Shown here: one piece after another, positions 29,735 through 43,099 of the stretch | How the letters are laid out: every line of letters starts with the position of its first letter | How positions within the stretch are numbered: position 1 is the first letter of the stretch | Assembly: GCF_030525615.1 (NCBI RefSeq) | Contig: NZ_JAUNEJ010000009.1 | Span: 1 to 62,322, forward strand | Origin: Cutibacterium sp. | GTDB taxonomy: Bacteria > Actinomycetota > Actinomycetes > Propionibacteriales > Propionibacteriaceae | DNA length: 62,322 nucleotides | Direction: 5' to 3' | Program-made: the position numbers and the translations under genes | Notes under the pieces: generated by a model | What the model was told of the DNA's origin: nothing | What the model saw: only the letters and a program-made list of their open reading frames with translations | Databases searched by the model: none

Positions 29735-30928
29735 TCACTTGATGATCTTGGTCACACGACCAGCACCAACGGTGCGGCCACCCTCACGGATAGCGAACTT
29801 GAGCTGCTCCTCCATAGCGATGGGGTGAATCAGGTGGACGGTCATGTCGGTGTTGTCACCAGGCATAACCATCTCGGTACCCTCGGGAAGCTCAACCGTG
29901 CCCGTGACGTCCGTGGTACGGAAGTAGAACTGGGGGCTGTAGTGCGAGAAGAACGGCTTGTGACGACCGCCCTCATCCTTCTTCAGGACGTACACCTGAC
30001 CCTCGAAGTCGGTGTGCGGGGTGGTGGAACCCGGCTTGCAGAGGACCATGCCGCGTTCGACATCCTCCTTCTTGGTGCCACGAAGCAGCACGCCGACGTT
30101 CTCACCAGCGCGGCCCTCGTCGAGGGTCTTGCGGAACATCTCAACACCGGTGACAGTGGTGGTCTGGGTCTTGTCGTGGATACCGACGATCTCGACCTCC
30201 TCACCTGTCTTGACGATGCCACGCTCAACACGACCGGTCACAACGGTGCCACGGCCGGTGATGGTGAAGACATCCTCAATCGGCATGAGGAAGGGCTTGT
30301 CGAGGTCACGCTCAGGCTGCGGGATGTACTCGTCAACGGCGTCCATGAGGTCGAGAATCGACTGGGTCCACTTCTCGTCACCCTGGAGAGCCTGGAAGGC
30401 GGAGATACGGACAACCGGGCAGTTGTCGCCGTCGAACTCCTGAGAATTCAGCAGCTCACGCACCTCCATCTCGACGAGTTCGATGAGCTCCTCATCGTCA
30501 ACCATGTCGCACTTGTTGAGGGCGACGACGATGGCCGGCACACCCACCTGGCGGGCAAGCAGGACGTGCTCACGAGTCTGGGGCATTGGGCCGTCGGTGG
30601 CGGCGACCACGAGGATGGCACCGTCCATCTGGGCAGCACCGGTAATCATGTTCTTGACGTAGTCAGCGTGACCGGGGCAATCAACGTGAGCGTAGTGGCG
30701 CTTCTCGGTCTGGTACTCGATGTGAGCAATCGAGATCGTGATGCCGCGCTGGCGCTCCTCGGGAGCCTTGTCGATCTGGTCGAACGGCGACTCCTCGTTC
30801 AGCTCCGGGTACTTGTCGTGCAGCACCTTGGAGATCGCCGCGGTGAGGGTCGTCTTGCCGTGGTCGATGTGTCCGATGGTGCCGATGTTGCAGTGCGGCT
30901 TGGTCCGCTCGAACTTGGCCTTTGCCAC
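29735..30928 (-). CDS. tuf: elongation factor Tu
   Basis: 397 aa with GHIDHGKTT (P-loop), [23 protein letters not shown] and the terminal [15 protein letters not shown]. It carries aminoacyl-tRNA to the ribosome. It has its own candidate promoter, 384 bp downstream of fusA. Confidence 0.98.
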   Translation of the reverse strand: MAKAKFERTKPHCNIGTIGHIDHGKTTLTAAISKVLHDKYPELNEESPFDQIDKAPEERQRGITISIAHIEYQTEKRHYAHVDCPGHADYVKNMITGAAQMDGAILVVAATDGPMPQTREHVLLARQVGVPAIVVALNKCDMVDDEELIELVEMEVRELLNSQEFDGDNCPVVRISAFQALQGDEKWTQSILDLMDAVDEYIPQPERDLDKPFLMPIEDVFTITGRGTVVTGRVERGIVKTGEEVEIVGIHDKTQTTTVTGVEMFRKTLDEGRAGENVGVLLRGTKKEDVERGMVLCKPGSTTPHTDFEGQVYVLKKDEGGRHKPFFSHYSPQFYFRTTDVTGTVELPEGTEMVMPGDNTDMTVHLIHPIAMEEQLKFAIREGGRTVGAGRVTKIIK

Positions 30929-31046
30929 TGGGGCTCCTTCTGGAATGTCGCCCGCTTGTGCACGGGACGCGTCATGTGGATATCCCTGGGAGGTCCCCAG
31001 GAACGTTTTTGGCGGGCCCCCGACCAGAGGTCAGGGAACTTGTCCT

Positions 31047-31075
31047 ATTGTTCTGCACCGGGCCGTGATAGTCAA
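31047..31075 (-). promoter_or_regulatory. tuf promoter
   Basis: On the minus strand, TTGACT (31075-31070), a 17-bp spacer and AACAAT (31052-31047). It is well placed between the fusA hairpin and tuf and allows high independent expression of EF-Tu. Confidence 0.6.
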
Positions 31076-31254
31076 ACCGGCACCGAATGCCACACCCAGT
31101 TGCCCCTTAAACAGCGGCGCGCGTGTTCTCCTGCACCAGATGGGTTACCCCCGTCCTTTGAGTCGAACTCGGCGGCGTCGCCAGCTTGAGCCACTGGGTA
31201 CACCATGTCGCATGTCGTCGTCGATGATTCATGGCGAGGCAAGACCATGACAAT

Positions 31255-31285
31255 CGGCCCGGCTCCACAAAGCGGAACCGGGCCG
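31255..31285 (-). terminator. stem-loop downstream of fusA
   Basis: Arms CGGCCCGG-CTCC and GGAA-CCGGGCCG with a 7-base loop, 28 bp past the fusA stop. It is probably a terminator or partial terminator before tuf. Confidence 0.7.
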
Positions 31286-31312
31286 AGTCGTTACTCACAT
31301 ATGACCAGGAAC

Positions 31313-33406
<2,094 letters not shown>

Positions 33407-33507
33407 TGTTCTTGACCTCGAATCTTGGAGTTAGTGGTCTTCGTATGATGCTCGACGCAGATGAACCTGCGGTGAACCGCGAGGTTTTCTGGGCTGGACG
33501 TGATGGT

Positions 33508-33532
33508 GCCCTCTTCCCGACGGGAAGAGGGC
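33508..33532 (-). terminator. perfect hairpin between rpsG and fusA
   Basis: A 12-bp perfect stem GCCCTCTTCCCG / CGGGAAGAGGGC with a single-base centre lies 6 bp after the rpsG stop. It has no T tract. It may act as a partial terminator or an mRNA processing/stability element inside the str operon. Confidence 0.55.
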
Positions 33533-33538
33533 CAACAA

Positions 33539-34009
33539 TCACCAGCGGTAGTGGGCAAAGGCGCGGTTGGCCTCAGCCATCTTGTGAGTGTCTTCACGGC
33601 GCTTGACAGAAGCACCGAGGCCGTTGGAGGCATCAAGAATCTCATTCATGAGACGCTCAGCCATGGTCTTCTCACGACGCTCACGGGAGAAAGCCACCAG
33701 CCAACGCAAAGCCAAAGTGGTCTGACGAGCGGGCTTAACCTCAACAGGCACCTGGTAGGTGGCACCGCCGACACGGCGTGACTTGACCTCCAGGGAGGGC
33801 TTGATGTTGTCCAATGCGCGCTTGAGGGTCTGTACCGGGTCGGTATTGGTCTTGGCCCGGCAACCCTCAAGGGCGGTGTAAACGATGTTCTGGGCGATAG
33901 TCTTCTTACCGTCGAGAAGGATCTTGCTCACGAGCTGGGAGACGAGAGGAGATCCGTAGACGGGATCGACCATCACTGGGCGCTTCGGCGCGGGTCCCTT
34001 ACGAGGCAT
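33539..34009 (-). CDS. rpsG: 30S ribosomal protein S7
   Basis: 156 aa, the actinobacterial length, with [20 protein letters not shown] and the signature region [27 protein letters not shown] segment. It nucleates assembly of the 30S head. It is 3 bp after rpsL. Confidence 0.98.
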   Translation of the reverse strand: MPRKGPAPKRPVMVDPVYGSPLVSQLVSKILLDGKKTIAQNIVYTALEGCRAKTNTDPVQTLKRALDNIKPSLEVKSRRVGGATYQVPVEVKPARQTTLALRWLVAFSRERREKTMAERLMNEILDASNGLGASVKRREDTHKMAEANRAFAHYRW

Positions 34010-34012
34010 GGA

Positions 34013-34384
34013 TCACTTCTCCTTCTTGGCGCCGTAGCGGCTACGGGCCTGCTTGCGACCCTTGACGCCCTGGGTGTCGAGGGAACCGCGGACAATCTTG
34101 TAACGCACACCCGGGAGGTCTTTCACACGACCGCCACGCACGAGCACCATGGAGTGCTCCTGGAGGTTGTGCCCGACACCGGGGATGTAAGCCGTAACCT
34201 CAATGCCCGACGAAAGGCGCACACGGGCAACCTTCCGCAACGCAGAGTTCGGCTTCTTCGGCGTCGTGGTGTACACACGAGTGCAGACCCCACGACGCTG
34301 CGGCGAGCCCTTGAGGGCAGGCGTCTTATTCTTGCTGATCTTGTCAGTGCGGCCCTTGCGGACCAGCTGCTGGATTGTAGGCAC
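34013..34384 (-). CDS. rpsL: 30S ribosomal protein S12
   Basis: 123 aa from a GTG giving (M)[11 protein letters not shown], the universal S12 start; a longer frame upstream has no S12 similarity. [10 protein letters not shown] and [10 protein letters not shown] keep the lysines whose mutation gives streptomycin resistance, so the sequence looks streptomycin-sensitive. Confidence 0.97.
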
Positions 34385-34687
34385 CGGCTGGTATCTCTTT
34401 CCGTCTGGTGGATTCGGAATTCCCTGGCTTCGCACTCCCCCATCGCTGCGTCGGGATCACCGCTGCCCCTCGCTGCAGATTGGAAGTGCCGTGCGAACTC
34501 CGCACGGGCAGACCTTCTCGCAGCAACTCGAGTGGTCATGTGTCGCCATGCCAGGGCACGCACAAAATGTCCGGTTGGACCGGACACGCCCTAACAGACT
34601 ATCTGCCGGATTCCACAGGGTCAAACCCGCGACATTACAGCTACGCGTCACAACGCGTATACGTCACAGAAAATGCCACCGAGCACC
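34385..34687 (-). other. str-operon promoter and leader region
   Basis: 303 bp without a supported gene. It contains a good minus-strand promoter (listed) that gives an rpsL leader of about 205 nt. Near the upstream end a small repeat CTACGCGTCACAACGCGTATACG surrounds ACGCGT sites; its role is unknown. Confidence 0.5.
34596..34624 (-). promoter_or_regulatory. str operon promoter
   Basis: On the minus strand, TTGACC (34624-34619), a 17-bp spacer and TAGTCT (34601-34596). The spacing is ideal and it lies upstream of rpsL with no other gene between. Confidence 0.7.
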
Positions 34688-35224
34688 TCAGACACCGGTC
34701 TTCGGAAGAGCGGTCGGACGAGTCGCTGGAGCACCCATGCCCCCGGCAGCAAGGAAGTTGCCATGACCGTTGCCGCTGTTGGTTCCGTTGACCTGAATAT
34801 TCCCGGATGCACGCATGGAGGGGAAAACAATGGGCGGGATACTCACCGTCCCACCGTCAATCTTCGGAGCAACGATAGGACGCCCACTGATGTCGGGAAG
34901 GGTGACGGTGCCACCTTTGACGTCCGGAAGGGTGACGGTGCCGCCCTTGATAGTCGGCAACCCGATTGGTCCGGCACTGATGTTCGGCAGGTAAATGGTT
35001 CCGCCGTGGATTTCTGGTGGCACGATGACGTGATGAGGAGACGGCAGGTTGACACCGATACTCACATGTACCGATGTGCGGTGAGCCGGGTCGGCATCTG
35101 CGGTGGCCCGAGACGTCGGAGCTGGAACGGAAGCACTCTCGGCGTGCGCACCGGGAGCTGCGGCCAGGACAGTGACCATCCCCAGGCAAGCTGCGACGGC
35201 ACCAGTTATAACTGCTCGCTTCAT
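34688..35224 (-). CDS. secreted decapeptide-repeat protein ending in LPKTGV
   Basis: 178 aa from the ATG at 35224 (GGGGA at 7 nt upstream). The signal peptide MKRAVITGAVAACLGMVTVL ends near AHA-ES (about residue 31). After a Ser/Thr/Ala-rich linker come six consecutive 10-residue repeats with the pattern P-x-I-x-G-G-T-V-x-L, then a Gly/Asn-rich stretch and the end LPKTGV-stop. No transmembrane tail follows in any frame. The regular Pro-Ile-Gly repeats suggest an extended or beta-helical stalk, as in some mycobacterial PPE repeats. The function is unknown; surface or secreted. It lies on the same strand as rpoBC, 142 bp after a hairpin. Confidence 0.85.
   Translation of the reverse strand: MKRAVITGAVAACLGMVTVLAAAPGAHAESASVPAPTSRATADADPAHRTSVHVSIGVNLPSPHHVIVPPEIHGGTIYLPNISAGPIGLPTIKGGTVTLPDVKGGTVTLPDISGRPIVAPKIDGGTVSIPPIVFPSMRASGNIQVNGTNSGNGHGNFLAAGGMGAPATRPTALPKTGV
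34838..35017 (-). repeat. six in-frame decapeptide repeats
   Basis: 180 bases encode exactly six 10-residue units: PEIHGGTIYL, PNISAGPIGL, PTIKGGTVTL, PDVKGGTVTL, PDISGRPIVA and PKIDGGTVSI. Units three and four are nearly identical at the DNA level too (GACGTC-rich, 34905-34965), so unit number could vary between strains by slippage or recombination. Confidence 0.9.
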
Positions 35225-35323
35225 TCCCTCATCCCCTAGCGATACCAGCGGTATTCGTACCCACAGAAGTCTACGCCATCGGTCCAAAACAGCTCCCCAC
35301 CTCGCTCCAACTAGCCAAAATGA

Positions 35324-35347
35324 GGCGGCACCATGTCTGGCACCGCC
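35324..35347 (-). terminator. terminator of the rpoBC operon
   Basis: The imperfect stem GGCGG-cAcC / GgcA-CCGCC is followed on the minus strand by TCATTTTGG. It lies 20 bp after the rpoC stop and separates rpoC from the decapeptide-repeat gene. Confidence 0.55.
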
Positions 35348-35366
35348 CCATTCTGTGTGAGTCACA

Positions 35367-38300
35367 TCATTCCATCGGACCCAAGTCAAGATCATCCAGC
35401 GGGACAGCCGCACCCGACCCCGAACCGAAGTCGTAGTCGAACGGGTCATAGTTCATCGTGAACGCAGCAGCCTTGGCCTCCGCCGTCGGCTCCACCCGCA
35501 TATTGCGATAGATGTCCAGACCGGTACCGGCCGGGATGAGCTTACCGAGGATGACGTTCTCCTTGAGGCCAACCAGGGTGTCCGTCTTGCCGTTGATAGC
35601 GGCGTCAGTGAGAACCTTCGTCGTCTCCTGGAAGGACGCAGCCGACAGCCAGGACTCGGTAGCCAGCGAAGCCTTCGTAATGCCCATGAGCACCGGACGG
35701 CCCTCAGCCGGGCGGCCACCCTCAGCCACTGCCTTGCGGTTAGCGGCCTCGTAGGAACTACGGTCCACCAACTCACCAGGCATCATCTGGGTATCGCCAG
35801 ACTCAATGACGGTAATGCGGCGCAACATCTGGCGAATGACGATCTCGATGTGCTTCTCGTGAATGCCAGCGCCCTGAGTGTTGTAGACCTTCTGGACCTC
35901 CTTGACGAGGTACTCCTGCACTCGACGAACACCGGAGATACGCAATACGTCCTGGGGATCGGCGGTGCCACCCATGAGCTGTTCCCCAGCGGCAACGCGC
36001 ACCCCGTCCCGAATGACGCGGTGGGTCCCGTCGACATCGAACTCCAGACGGGCACGACGCGGCACCACGTACTCGACGTCATCCTCGCCATCATCGCGCA
36101 CCAAGATCAGCTTGCGACGATTGTCAGAATCGTCGATCCGAATGACGCCAGCAGCCTCAGCCAACGGGGCCTTACCCTTCGGGGTACGGGCCTCGAAGAG
36201 CTCGACAACACGGGGAAGACCCTGGGTGATGTCATCACCTGCAACACCACCGGTGTGGAAGGTACGCATCGTCAGCTGGGTGCCAGGTTCACCAATCGAC
36301 TGAGCCGCAATAATGCCGACAGCCTCACCAACGTCAACCAGATGTCCGGTCGACAGCGAACGACCGTAGCAGCGAGCGCAGCAGCCCTGAGCAGAAGCGC
36401 AGGTAAGCACCGACCGCACCTTGATCTGCGAGATTCCAGCGGCGATCAGCTTGGAGATCTCCTCGTCACCAAGGTCGGTGTTCGCCTCCACAACGACATT
36501 GCCGTTGGCGTCGACAGCGTCAGCAGCCAGGCAGCGGGCATACACCGCTGTGTCCAGCCCCTCGGCACGCACTAAGTTCCCGTTGCCGTCGTCAACAGCA
36601 ATGGTCTTGGGCATACCGCGGGTGGTACCACAGTCCTTTTCACGGACGATGACGTCCTGAGACACGTCGACCAGACGACGAGTCAAGTAACCGGAGTCAG
36701 CGGTACGCAGAGCGGTGTCAGCCTGTCCCTTACGACCACCATGGGTGGAGATGAAGTACTCCAGAACCGTCAGGCCCTCACGGAAGTTCGACTTGATCGG
36801 ACGCGGAATGATGTCGCCCTTCGGGTCAGCCACCAGGCCACGCATAGCGGCAATCTGGCGCATCTGGGTCATACTGCCTCGAGCGCCCGAATCGACCATC
36901 ATGTGAATCGGGTTGGTCTGGGTGAAGTTAGCCTCCATGGCGGCTGTCAGCTCAGCAGTAGCCTCGGTCCAGATCTGGATGAGATCCTGACGACGCTCTT
37001 CCTCCGTCACGGCACCACGGTCATACTCGCGGTCAATCTTGGCAGCGCGAGCCTCGTACCCGGCCAAGATCTGAGGCTTGGTCGGCGGGGTCTGGACGTC
37101 ACCGATGGAGACTGTCACACCAGACAGCGAACCCCACTTGTAACCGATGTCCTTGAGGTTGTCGAGGACGTGGGCCACCTCAAGCTGGGTCATCCGCTCA
37201 CTGAGATCATTGACGATCTTGCCGATCTGCTTCTTGCCGACGAGGTAGTCAACGTAGGGGTAGTCGTCAGGCAGCACCTCGTTGAACAAGGCCTGTCCCA
37301 AAGTGGTGTCGAGGATGACCGAGCCGTCGGCCCGAACCGTCTCTCCGTGCGGCGGGATGATCCCCTTCAGACGCAGCTTGATCTTCGCGCCGATCTCGAG
37401 CTCACCAAGATCGTGAGCCATGATCGCCTCAGCCAACGACGAGAAAGCACGTCCCTCACCCTTGAGGCCGTCAAGGGCCATCGTCAGGTAGTAGGCACCA
37501 ATAATCATCTCGTGCGAAGGCAGGGCGACCGGGCGACCGTCAGCCGGCTTGAGGATGTTGTTCGTCGACAGCATGAGGACGCGCGCTTCAGCCTGGGCCT
37601 CCGGACTCAGTGGCAGGTGGACGGCCATCTGGTCGCCATCGAAGTCAGCGTTGAAGGCCGAGCACACCAGCGGATGCAGCTGGATGGCCTTGCCCTCAAT
37701 GAGCAGCGGCTCGAAGGCCTGAATACCCAGACGGTGCAGGGTAGGCGCACGGTTCAGTAGAACTGGGTGTTCCTTGATGACCTCTTCCAGAACGTCCCAC
37801 ACCACCGGACGCTGGCGCTCGACCATACGCTTGGCGGACTTGACATTCTGGGCGTGCTCGAGGTCGGCCAGCCGCTTCATCACGAAGGGCTTGAACAACT
37901 CCAAGGCCATCGTCTTCGGTAGGCCGCACTGATGCATTTTGAGCTGCGGACCAACAACGATGACCGAACGACCCGAGTAGTCGACACGCTTACCGAGCAG
38001 GTTCTGACGGAAACGCCCCTGCTTGCCCTTCAGCATGTCAGACAGCGATTTGAGGGGACGGTTGCCCGGACCACTCACCGGGCGTCCACGACGACCGTTG
38101 TCGAACAGAGAGTCAACTGCTTCCTGAAGCATCCGCTTCTCGTTGTTGACGATGATCTCCGGGGCGCCGAGGCTCATCAGCCTCTTGAGCCGGTTATTTC
38201 GGTTAATAACGCGACGGTAGAGGTCATTGAGGTCGGAGGTGGCGAAACGACCGCCGTCGAGCTGCACCATCGGGCGCAGGTCCGGCGGAATGACCGGAAC

Positions 38301-39248
38301 ACAGTCCAGAACCATGGCCTCGGGCGAATTTCCAGAGTCCAGGAAGGCCTGCACCACCTTGAGACGCTTGAGAGCGCGGGTCTTCTTCTGACCTCGGCCA
38401 GTCTTGATAATCTCGCGCAACTTCTTGGACTCGCTGGCCAGGTCGAAGTCGTGGAGACGACGCTTGACCGCCTCGGCACCCATCGAGCCCTCAAAGTACT
38501 TGCCGAAGCGCGACTTCATCTCGCGGTAGAGGATCTCGTCACCTTCGAGGTCCTGGACCTTGAGGTTCTTGAAGCGATCCCACACTGCGTCGAGACGATC
38601 GATCTGGCGCTGAGCACGGGACTCAATGTGCTTGAGTTCCTTCTCGGCACCGTCCTTCACCTTGCGGCGAGCGTCAGCCTTGGCCCCGTCAGCCTCGAGC
38701 TGAGCCATATCCTCCTCAAGCTTGACCCGGCGGGCCTCCAGCTCGGAGTCGCGACGCTGCTCCATACGGGAACGCTCGGTCTGTACCTTGGCCTCCAACG
38801 ACGGCAGGTCACGGTGGCGGGCCTCCTCGTCGACGGCGGTAATCATGTAAGCCGCGAAATAGATGACCTTCTCAAGGTCCTTCGGAGCAACGTCGAGTAG
38901 GTAACCCAGACGGGAGGGAACTCCCTTGAAGTACCAAATATGGGTCACAGGGGCGGCCAGCTCAATGTGTCCCATACGCTCACGACGCACGTTGGAACGA
39001 GTCACCTCGACGCCACAGCGCTCACAGACGATGCCCTTGAAGCGCACCCGCTTGTACTTGCCGCAGTAGCACTCCCAGTCACGGGTAGGGCCAAAGATCT
39101 TCTCGCAGAAGAGCCCATCACGCTCAGGTTTCAGGGTGCGGTAGTTAATGGTCTCGGGCTTCTTGACCTCGCCGTAGCTCCACTCACGGATCTGGTCAGC
39201 CGTGGCCAGGCCGATCTGCAGCCGGTCGTAGTAGTTGGTGTCCAGCAC
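35367..39248 (-). CDS. rpoC: RNA polymerase subunit beta'
   Basis: 1293 aa from GTG ([18 protein letters not shown]). The N-terminal zinc site is [20 protein letters not shown]; the catalytic [16 protein letters not shown] with three Mg-binding Asp lies near residue 535. The trigger loop and second zinc site ([16 protein letters not shown]) follow. The tail is acidic. It is part of the core polymerase with RpoB, 169 bp downstream of rpoB. Confidence 0.98.
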   Translation of the reverse strand: MLDTNYYDRLQIGLATADQIREWSYGEVKKPETINYRTLKPERDGLFCEKIFGPTRDWECYCGKYKRVRFKGIVCERCGVEVTRSNVRRERMGHIELAAPVTHIWYFKGVPSRLGYLLDVAPKDLEKVIYFAAYMITAVDEEARHRDLPSLEAKVQTERSRMEQRRDSELEARRVKLEEDMAQLEADGAKADARRKVKDGAEKELKHIESRAQRQIDRLDAVWDRFKNLKVQDLEGDEILYREMKSRFGKYFEGSMGAEAVKRRLHDFDLASESKKLREIIKTGRGQKKTRALKRLKVVQAFLDSGNSPEAMVLDCVPVIPPDLRPMVQLDGGRFATSDLNDLYRRVINRNNRLKRLMSLGAPEIIVNNEKRMLQEAVDSLFDNGRRGRPVSGPGNRPLKSLSDMLKGKQGRFRQNLLGKRVDYSGRSVIVVGPQLKMHQCGLPKTMALELFKPFVMKRLADLEHAQNVKSAKRMVERQRPVVWDVLEEVIKEHPVLLNRAPTLHRLGIQAFEPLLIEGKAIQLHPLVCSAFNADFDGDQMAVHLPLSPEAQAEARVLMLSTNNILKPADGRPVALPSHEMIIGAYYLTMALDGLKGEGRAFSSLAEAIMAHDLGELEIGAKIKLRLKGIIPPHGETVRADGSVILDTTLGQALFNEVLPDDYPYVDYLVGKKQIGKIVNDLSERMTQLEVAHVLDNLKDIGYKWGSLSGVTVSIGDVQTPPTKPQILAGYEARAAKIDREYDRGAVTEEERRQDLIQIWTEATAELTAAMEANFTQTNPIHMMVDSGARGSMTQMRQIAAMRGLVADPKGDIIPRPIKSNFREGLTVLEYFISTHGGRKGQADTALRTADSGYLTRRLVDVSQDVIVREKDCGTTRGMPKTIAVDDGNGNLVRAEGLDTAVYARCLAADAVDANGNVVVEANTDLGDEEISKLIAAGISQIKVRSVLTCASAQGCCARCYGRSLSTGHLVDVGEAVGIIAAQSIGEPGTQLTMRTFHTGGVAGDDITQGLPRVVELFEARTPKGKAPLAEAAGVIRIDDSDNRRKLILVRDDGEDDVEYVVPRRARLEFDVDGTHRVIRDGVRVAAGEQLMGGTADPQDVLRISGVRRVQEYLVKEVQKVYNTQGAGIHEKHIEIVIRQMLRRITVIESGDTQMMPGELVDRSSYEAANRKAVAEGGRPAEGRPVLMGITKASLATESWLSAASFQETTKVLTDAAINGKTDTLVGLKENVILGKLIPAGTGLDIYRNMRVEPTAEAKAAAFTMNYDPFDYDFGSGSGAAVPLDDLDLGPME

Positions 39249-39417
39249 GATTGTTCTCTTTCCCCCACTCGGGTGGGTGGTAGCCCCTCCTCGTCAGGAG
39301 GGGTTCCAGTCGGGGTGTCTATGTGGGTCGGGTTGTCCGGGCCCGTCCCCACCCCCGTCAAACGGACTGTGTTCAGGGGGCCGGGGCGAGGGCATCGCCC
39401 CGGCATATTTGGCTAGA
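39249..39417 (-). promoter_or_regulatory. rpoB-rpoC intergenic region with two hairpins
   Basis: Two perfect stem-loops: GCCGGGGCGA/TCGCCCCGGC (39380-39404), just after rpoB, and CCCCTCCT/AGGAGGGG (39284-39303), just before rpoC. Neither has a T tract. They may adjust rpoC expression or mRNA processing; the AGGAGGGG strand on the plus side means the minus strand carries CCCCTCCT, so the hairpin does not hide the rpoC ribosome site itself. Confidence 0.6.
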
Positions 39418-42400
39418 TCAGTCGGCCATGGCGTTGTCAGCACCGGGACGACGCCCGATGTCAATACCGAGACCAGACCGGGTGTCCTCCTCAGAGGTAC
39501 GCAGGTCGATCTCCTGGCCCTCCGAGTTGAGCACCTCAACGTTTAGGCACAGCGACTTCATCTCCTTGACGAGCACCTTGAACGACTCAGGGATACCCGG
39601 CTCCGGGATGTTCTCGCCCTTGACGATCGCTTCGTAAACCTTGACACGGCCCGGAACGTCATCGGACTTGATGGTGAGCAACTCCTGCAGTGCCCAAGCG
39701 GCACCGTAGGCTTCCATCGCCCACACCTCCATCTCGCCGAATCGCTGACCACCAAACTGAGCCTTACCGCCGAGAGGCTGCTGGGTAATCATCGAGTACG
39801 GGCCGGTGGAACGGGCATGAATCTTGTCGTCGACCAGGTGGTGCAGCTTCAGCATGTACATATAGCCCACACCCACCTTCGACGGGAAAGGCTCGCCGGT
39901 ACGACCATCGAAAAGGGTGGCCTTACCGTCAGCGTCGACCAGCATGTCCCCGTCGCGGGTCGGGTGGCCGTACTTCAGCAGACCGGTGATCTCCTCCTCG
40001 GTGGCACCGTCGAAGACCGGAGTGGCTAGACGGGATTCCTCGGGGATGTCGACAAGACCGACCTCGCGTAACCGCTCAGCCCAGTCGCCCTCGGCCTGGG
40101 TGATGTCCCAACCTGAGTGGGCGATCCATCCCAGGTGCATTTCGAGCACCTGACCCACGTTCATTCGGGAAGGCACGCCCAGCGGGTTGAGGATGATGTC
40201 AACTGGGGTGCCATCAGGCAGGAACGGCATGTCCTCGACCGGGAGGATCTTCGAGATGACGCCCTTGTTACCGTGGCGTCCGGCCAGCTTGTCACCAACA
40301 GAGATCTTGCGCTTCTGAGCAACGTAGACGCGAACCATCTGGTTGACGCCAGGTGCCAACTCGTCACCGTTCTCCGCGTCGAAGATACGCACCCCAATAA
40401 CGGTGCCCTCTTCGCCGTGAGGAACCTTGAGGGAGGTGTCACGAACTTCGCGTGCCTTTTCTCCGAAGATGGCGCGCAGCAGACGCTCCTCCGGGGTCAG
40501 CTCGGTCTCTCCCTTCGGGGTGACCTTGCCGACGAGAATGTCGCCAGTGCCGACTTCGGCGCCAATGCGCACAATGCCGTTCTCGTCCAAGTTAGCCAGC
40601 ATGTCCTCGGAGACATTCGGGATATCCCGGGTGATCTCCTCAGCACCCAGCTTGGTGTCTCGGGCGTCGACCTCGTGCTCCTCGATGTGGATCGAGGTCA
40701 GGACGTCGTCAGAGACGATTCGCTGGGACAAGATGATGGCGTCCTCGTAGTTGAGACCCTGCCACGGCATGAAGGCAGCCAGCATATTGCGACCGAGGGC
40801 AAGCTCGCCCCTGTCGGTCGACGGGCCGTCAGCCAGCGGAGTGCCAACCTCGACGCGCTGGCCAACTTTGACCAGTGGACGCTGGTTAATGCAGGTACCG
40901 GCATTGGAACGACGGAACTTCTCCAGCTTGTAGGTCTGGTAGGTACCGTCGTCACAGGCGATGTCAATAAGGTCAGCGCTCACCGACAGGACCGACCCGG
41001 CCTTCTCAGCGAGGGTAACGTCACCGACGTCAACCGCACAGCGGTACTCCATGCCGGTTCCGACGAACGGAGCCTCGGTGCGAATCAGGGGTACGGCCTG
41101 ACGCTGCATATTCGCACCCATCAGGGCTCGGGACGCGTCGTCGTGCTCGAGGAAGGGGATCAGGGCAGACGCCACCGACACCATCTGGCGTGGGGAGACG
41201 TCCATGTAGTCGACCTCGGCGTTCGGTACCTCGTCAGCCTCGCCGTGGCGCTTTCGCACCAGCACTCGGTCGTTAACGAAGTGACCATCATCATCGACCT
41301 TGGCGTTGGCCTGAGCGATGATGTGACGGTCCTCTTCGTCAGCAGTCAGGTAGACGACCTCGTCGGTGACCTGCCCGTTGATGACCTTGCGGTAGGGAGT
41401 CTCGATAAAGCCGAAGGCGTTGACTCGAGCAAAGGAGGCCAACGAACCAATCAGTCCGATGTTCGGACCCTCAGGGGTCTCAATCGGGCACATCCGACCG
41501 TAGTGCGACGGGTGAACGTCTCGGACCTCCATGCCGGCCCGATCGCGGGACAGGCCGCCAGGACCCAGGGCCGACAGACGACGCTTGTGGGTCATCTCGG
41601 CCAGCGGATTGTTCTGGTCCATGAACTGCGACAGCTGGGACGTTCCGAAGAACTCCTTGATCGCTGCCGTCACTGGGCGAATGTTAATCAGGGTCTGCGG
41701 GGTGATGGCCTCAATGTCCTGGGTGGTCATGCGATCCCGCACGACGCGCTCCATACGACCAAGACCAGTACGCAGCTGGTTCTGGATGAGTTCACCAACG
41801 GTGCGCAGACGACGGTTCCCAAAGTGGTCGATGTCGTCAGATTCCACGACGATGTCGTCACGGCCTTCACGTGGCAACGTCTCAATGCCCTCGTGCAGTG
41901 CGCACACGTAGTGAATCGCTGCAACGATGTCGTCGATCGTCAGCACTTGCTGGTCGAATGGCAGCGACAGACCGAGCTTCTTGTTGATCTTGTAACGACC
42001 GACTTTGGCCAAGTCGTAGCGCTTCGGGTTGAAGTAGTAGTTCTCCAGCAGCTGCTGAGCAGCATCGCGGGACGGCGGCTCGCCCGGGCGCAGCTTCTTG
42101 TAAATGTCCAGCAGAGCCTGGTCGTGGGTCTCGACCCCGTGATCCTTCTCGAGGGTCTGCCGAATCGACTCGTGCTCCCCGAACTCCTCAAGGATACGAT
42201 CGGCGGTCCAGCCGAGAGCCTTCAGGAAGACAGTGACGTTCTGCTTGCGCTTCCGATCGAGACGGACGCCAACGGTGTCACGCTTGTCGATCTCAAACTC
42301 AAGCCAAGCGCCACGCGACGGAATCACCTTGCAGGTGAAGATGTCCTTGTCGGAGGTCTTGTCGGCGGTCTGTTCAAAGTAAACGCCCGGAGAGCGCACC

Positions 42401-42897
42401 AGCTGGGAGACGACGATACGCTCAGTGCCATTGATGATGAAGGTGCCCTTCGAGGTCATCAACGGGAAATCACCGATAAAGACCGTCTGCGACTTGATCT
42501 CCTCGGTCTCGTTGTTCATGAACTCTGCGGTCACGAACAGCGGGGCCGCGTACGTCGTGTCACGATCCTTGCACTCGTCAACGCTGTGCTTAGGCTCTTC
42601 AAAGCGATGATCCCGGAAAGACAGGGACATCGTCTGGGAATAATCCTCAATCGGGGAAATCTCCTCAAAGATCTCCTCGAGGCCGGACTTGGTATTGATA
42701 TCTGTGCGCCCCTCTGCAAGGGCGGCGTCCACATGGGATTGCCATATCTCGTTGCCGACGAGCCAGTTGAACGACTCAACCTGCAGGTCAAGGAGGTTGG
42801 GAACTTCCAACGGCTCGTGAATCTTAGCGAATGAGATTCGTCCCGACTGGGGCGAAATGGCGTTGGTGTTCTTCGACGCGGTGCGCGTGGCGGCCAA
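39418..42897 (-). CDS. rpoB: RNA polymerase subunit beta
   Basis: 1159 aa. I chose the TTG at 42897 ([12 protein letters not shown]), with GGAAGGA 7 nt upstream; an earlier in-frame start adds 34 residues unlike RpoB. The rifampicin-binding segment (about residues 417-445) reads [20 protein letters not shown] then LSALGPGG, i.e. wild type at the Asp, His and Ser resistance positions. The catalytic core and C-terminal clamp are intact. Confidence 0.98.
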   Translation of the reverse strand: MAATRTASKNTNAISPQSGRISFAKIHEPLEVPNLLDLQVESFNWLVGNEIWQSHVDAALAEGRTDINTKSGLEEIFEEISPIEDYSQTMSLSFRDHRFEEPKHSVDECKDRDTTYAAPLFVTAEFMNNETEEIKSQTVFIGDFPLMTSKGTFIINGTERIVVSQLVRSPGVYFEQTADKTSDKDIFTCKVIPSRGAWLEFEIDKRDTVGVRLDRKRKQNVTVFLKALGWTADRILEEFGEHESIRQTLEKDHGVETHDQALLDIYKKLRPGEPPSRDAAQQLLENYYFNPKRYDLAKVGRYKINKKLGLSLPFDQQVLTIDDIVAAIHYVCALHEGIETLPREGRDDIVVESDDIDHFGNRRLRTVGELIQNQLRTGLGRMERVVRDRMTTQDIEAITPQTLINIRPVTAAIKEFFGTSQLSQFMDQNNPLAEMTHKRRLSALGPGGLSRDRAGMEVRDVHPSHYGRMCPIETPEGPNIGLIGSLASFARVNAFGFIETPYRKVINGQVTDEVVYLTADEEDRHIIAQANAKVDDDGHFVNDRVLVRKRHGEADEVPNAEVDYMDVSPRQMVSVASALIPFLEHDDASRALMGANMQRQAVPLIRTEAPFVGTGMEYRCAVDVGDVTLAEKAGSVLSVSADLIDIACDDGTYQTYKLEKFRRSNAGTCINQRPLVKVGQRVEVGTPLADGPSTDRGELALGRNMLAAFMPWQGLNYEDAIILSQRIVSDDVLTSIHIEEHEVDARDTKLGAEEITRDIPNVSEDMLANLDENGIVRIGAEVGTGDILVGKVTPKGETELTPEERLLRAIFGEKAREVRDTSLKVPHGEEGTVIGVRIFDAENGDELAPGVNQMVRVYVAQKRKISVGDKLAGRHGNKGVISKILPVEDMPFLPDGTPVDIILNPLGVPSRMNVGQVLEMHLGWIAHSGWDITQAEGDWAERLREVGLVDIPEESRLATPVFDGATEEEITGLLKYGHPTRDGDMLVDADGKATLFDGRTGEPFPSKVGVGYMYMLKLHHLVDDKIHARSTGPYSMITQQPLGGKAQFGGQRFGEMEVWAMEAYGAAWALQELLTIKSDDVPGRVKVYEAIVKGENIPEPGIPESFKVLVKEMKSLCLNVEVLNSEGQEIDLRTSEEDTRSGLGIDIGRRPGADNAMAD

Positions 42898-43005
42898 TGT
42901 GCGGTCCTTCCGAGAACTCCTACAACCGACCCGTCGGCCGGTCTGAGGGCATGACGAACCGCCCATGTCAAACATGAGCGATCGCTGGCAATGGTGCAAG
43001 AAAAA

Positions 43006-43034
43006 ACTATACCCCAGTCAGGAAGCGAACACAA
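43006..43034 (-). promoter_or_regulatory. rpoBC promoter
   Basis: On the minus strand, TTGTGT (43034-43029), a 17-bp spacer and TATAGT (43011-43006). It lies between the unknown protein's stop codon and rpoB and gives a leader of about 100 nt. A small CCCGC/GCGGG hairpin just upstream (about 43072-43085) may end the preceding transcript. Confidence 0.75.
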
Positions 43035-43099
43035 ATGAAGTGCTGCCGCAGGTTAACTGTGCCCCATACCCGCTGTTGCGGGCAAGCGTGACGCGCAGC

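Larger units (their letters stand above)
30929..31312 (-). other. fusA-tuf intergenic region
   Basis: 384 bp with no supported gene. It contains the fusA terminator-like hairpin and a tuf promoter (both listed), leaving a tuf 5' leader of about 110 nt. Confidence 0.6.

Noticed and set aside
41600..41660. Rifampicin, streptomycin or doxycycline resistance mutations in rpoB, rpsL and rpsJ
   Set aside because: The key residues (rpoB Asp/His/Ser cluster, rpsL lysines, rpsJ Lys57) are wild type.
40117..42834. A 905-codon open frame on the plus strand
   Set aside because: It is antisense to rpoB throughout, has no recognisable domains, and reflects the strong third-position GC bias. The same applies to long plus-strand frames over rplB-rpsS (16804-18150), rpsC (15403-16395) and tuf (29825-31189).
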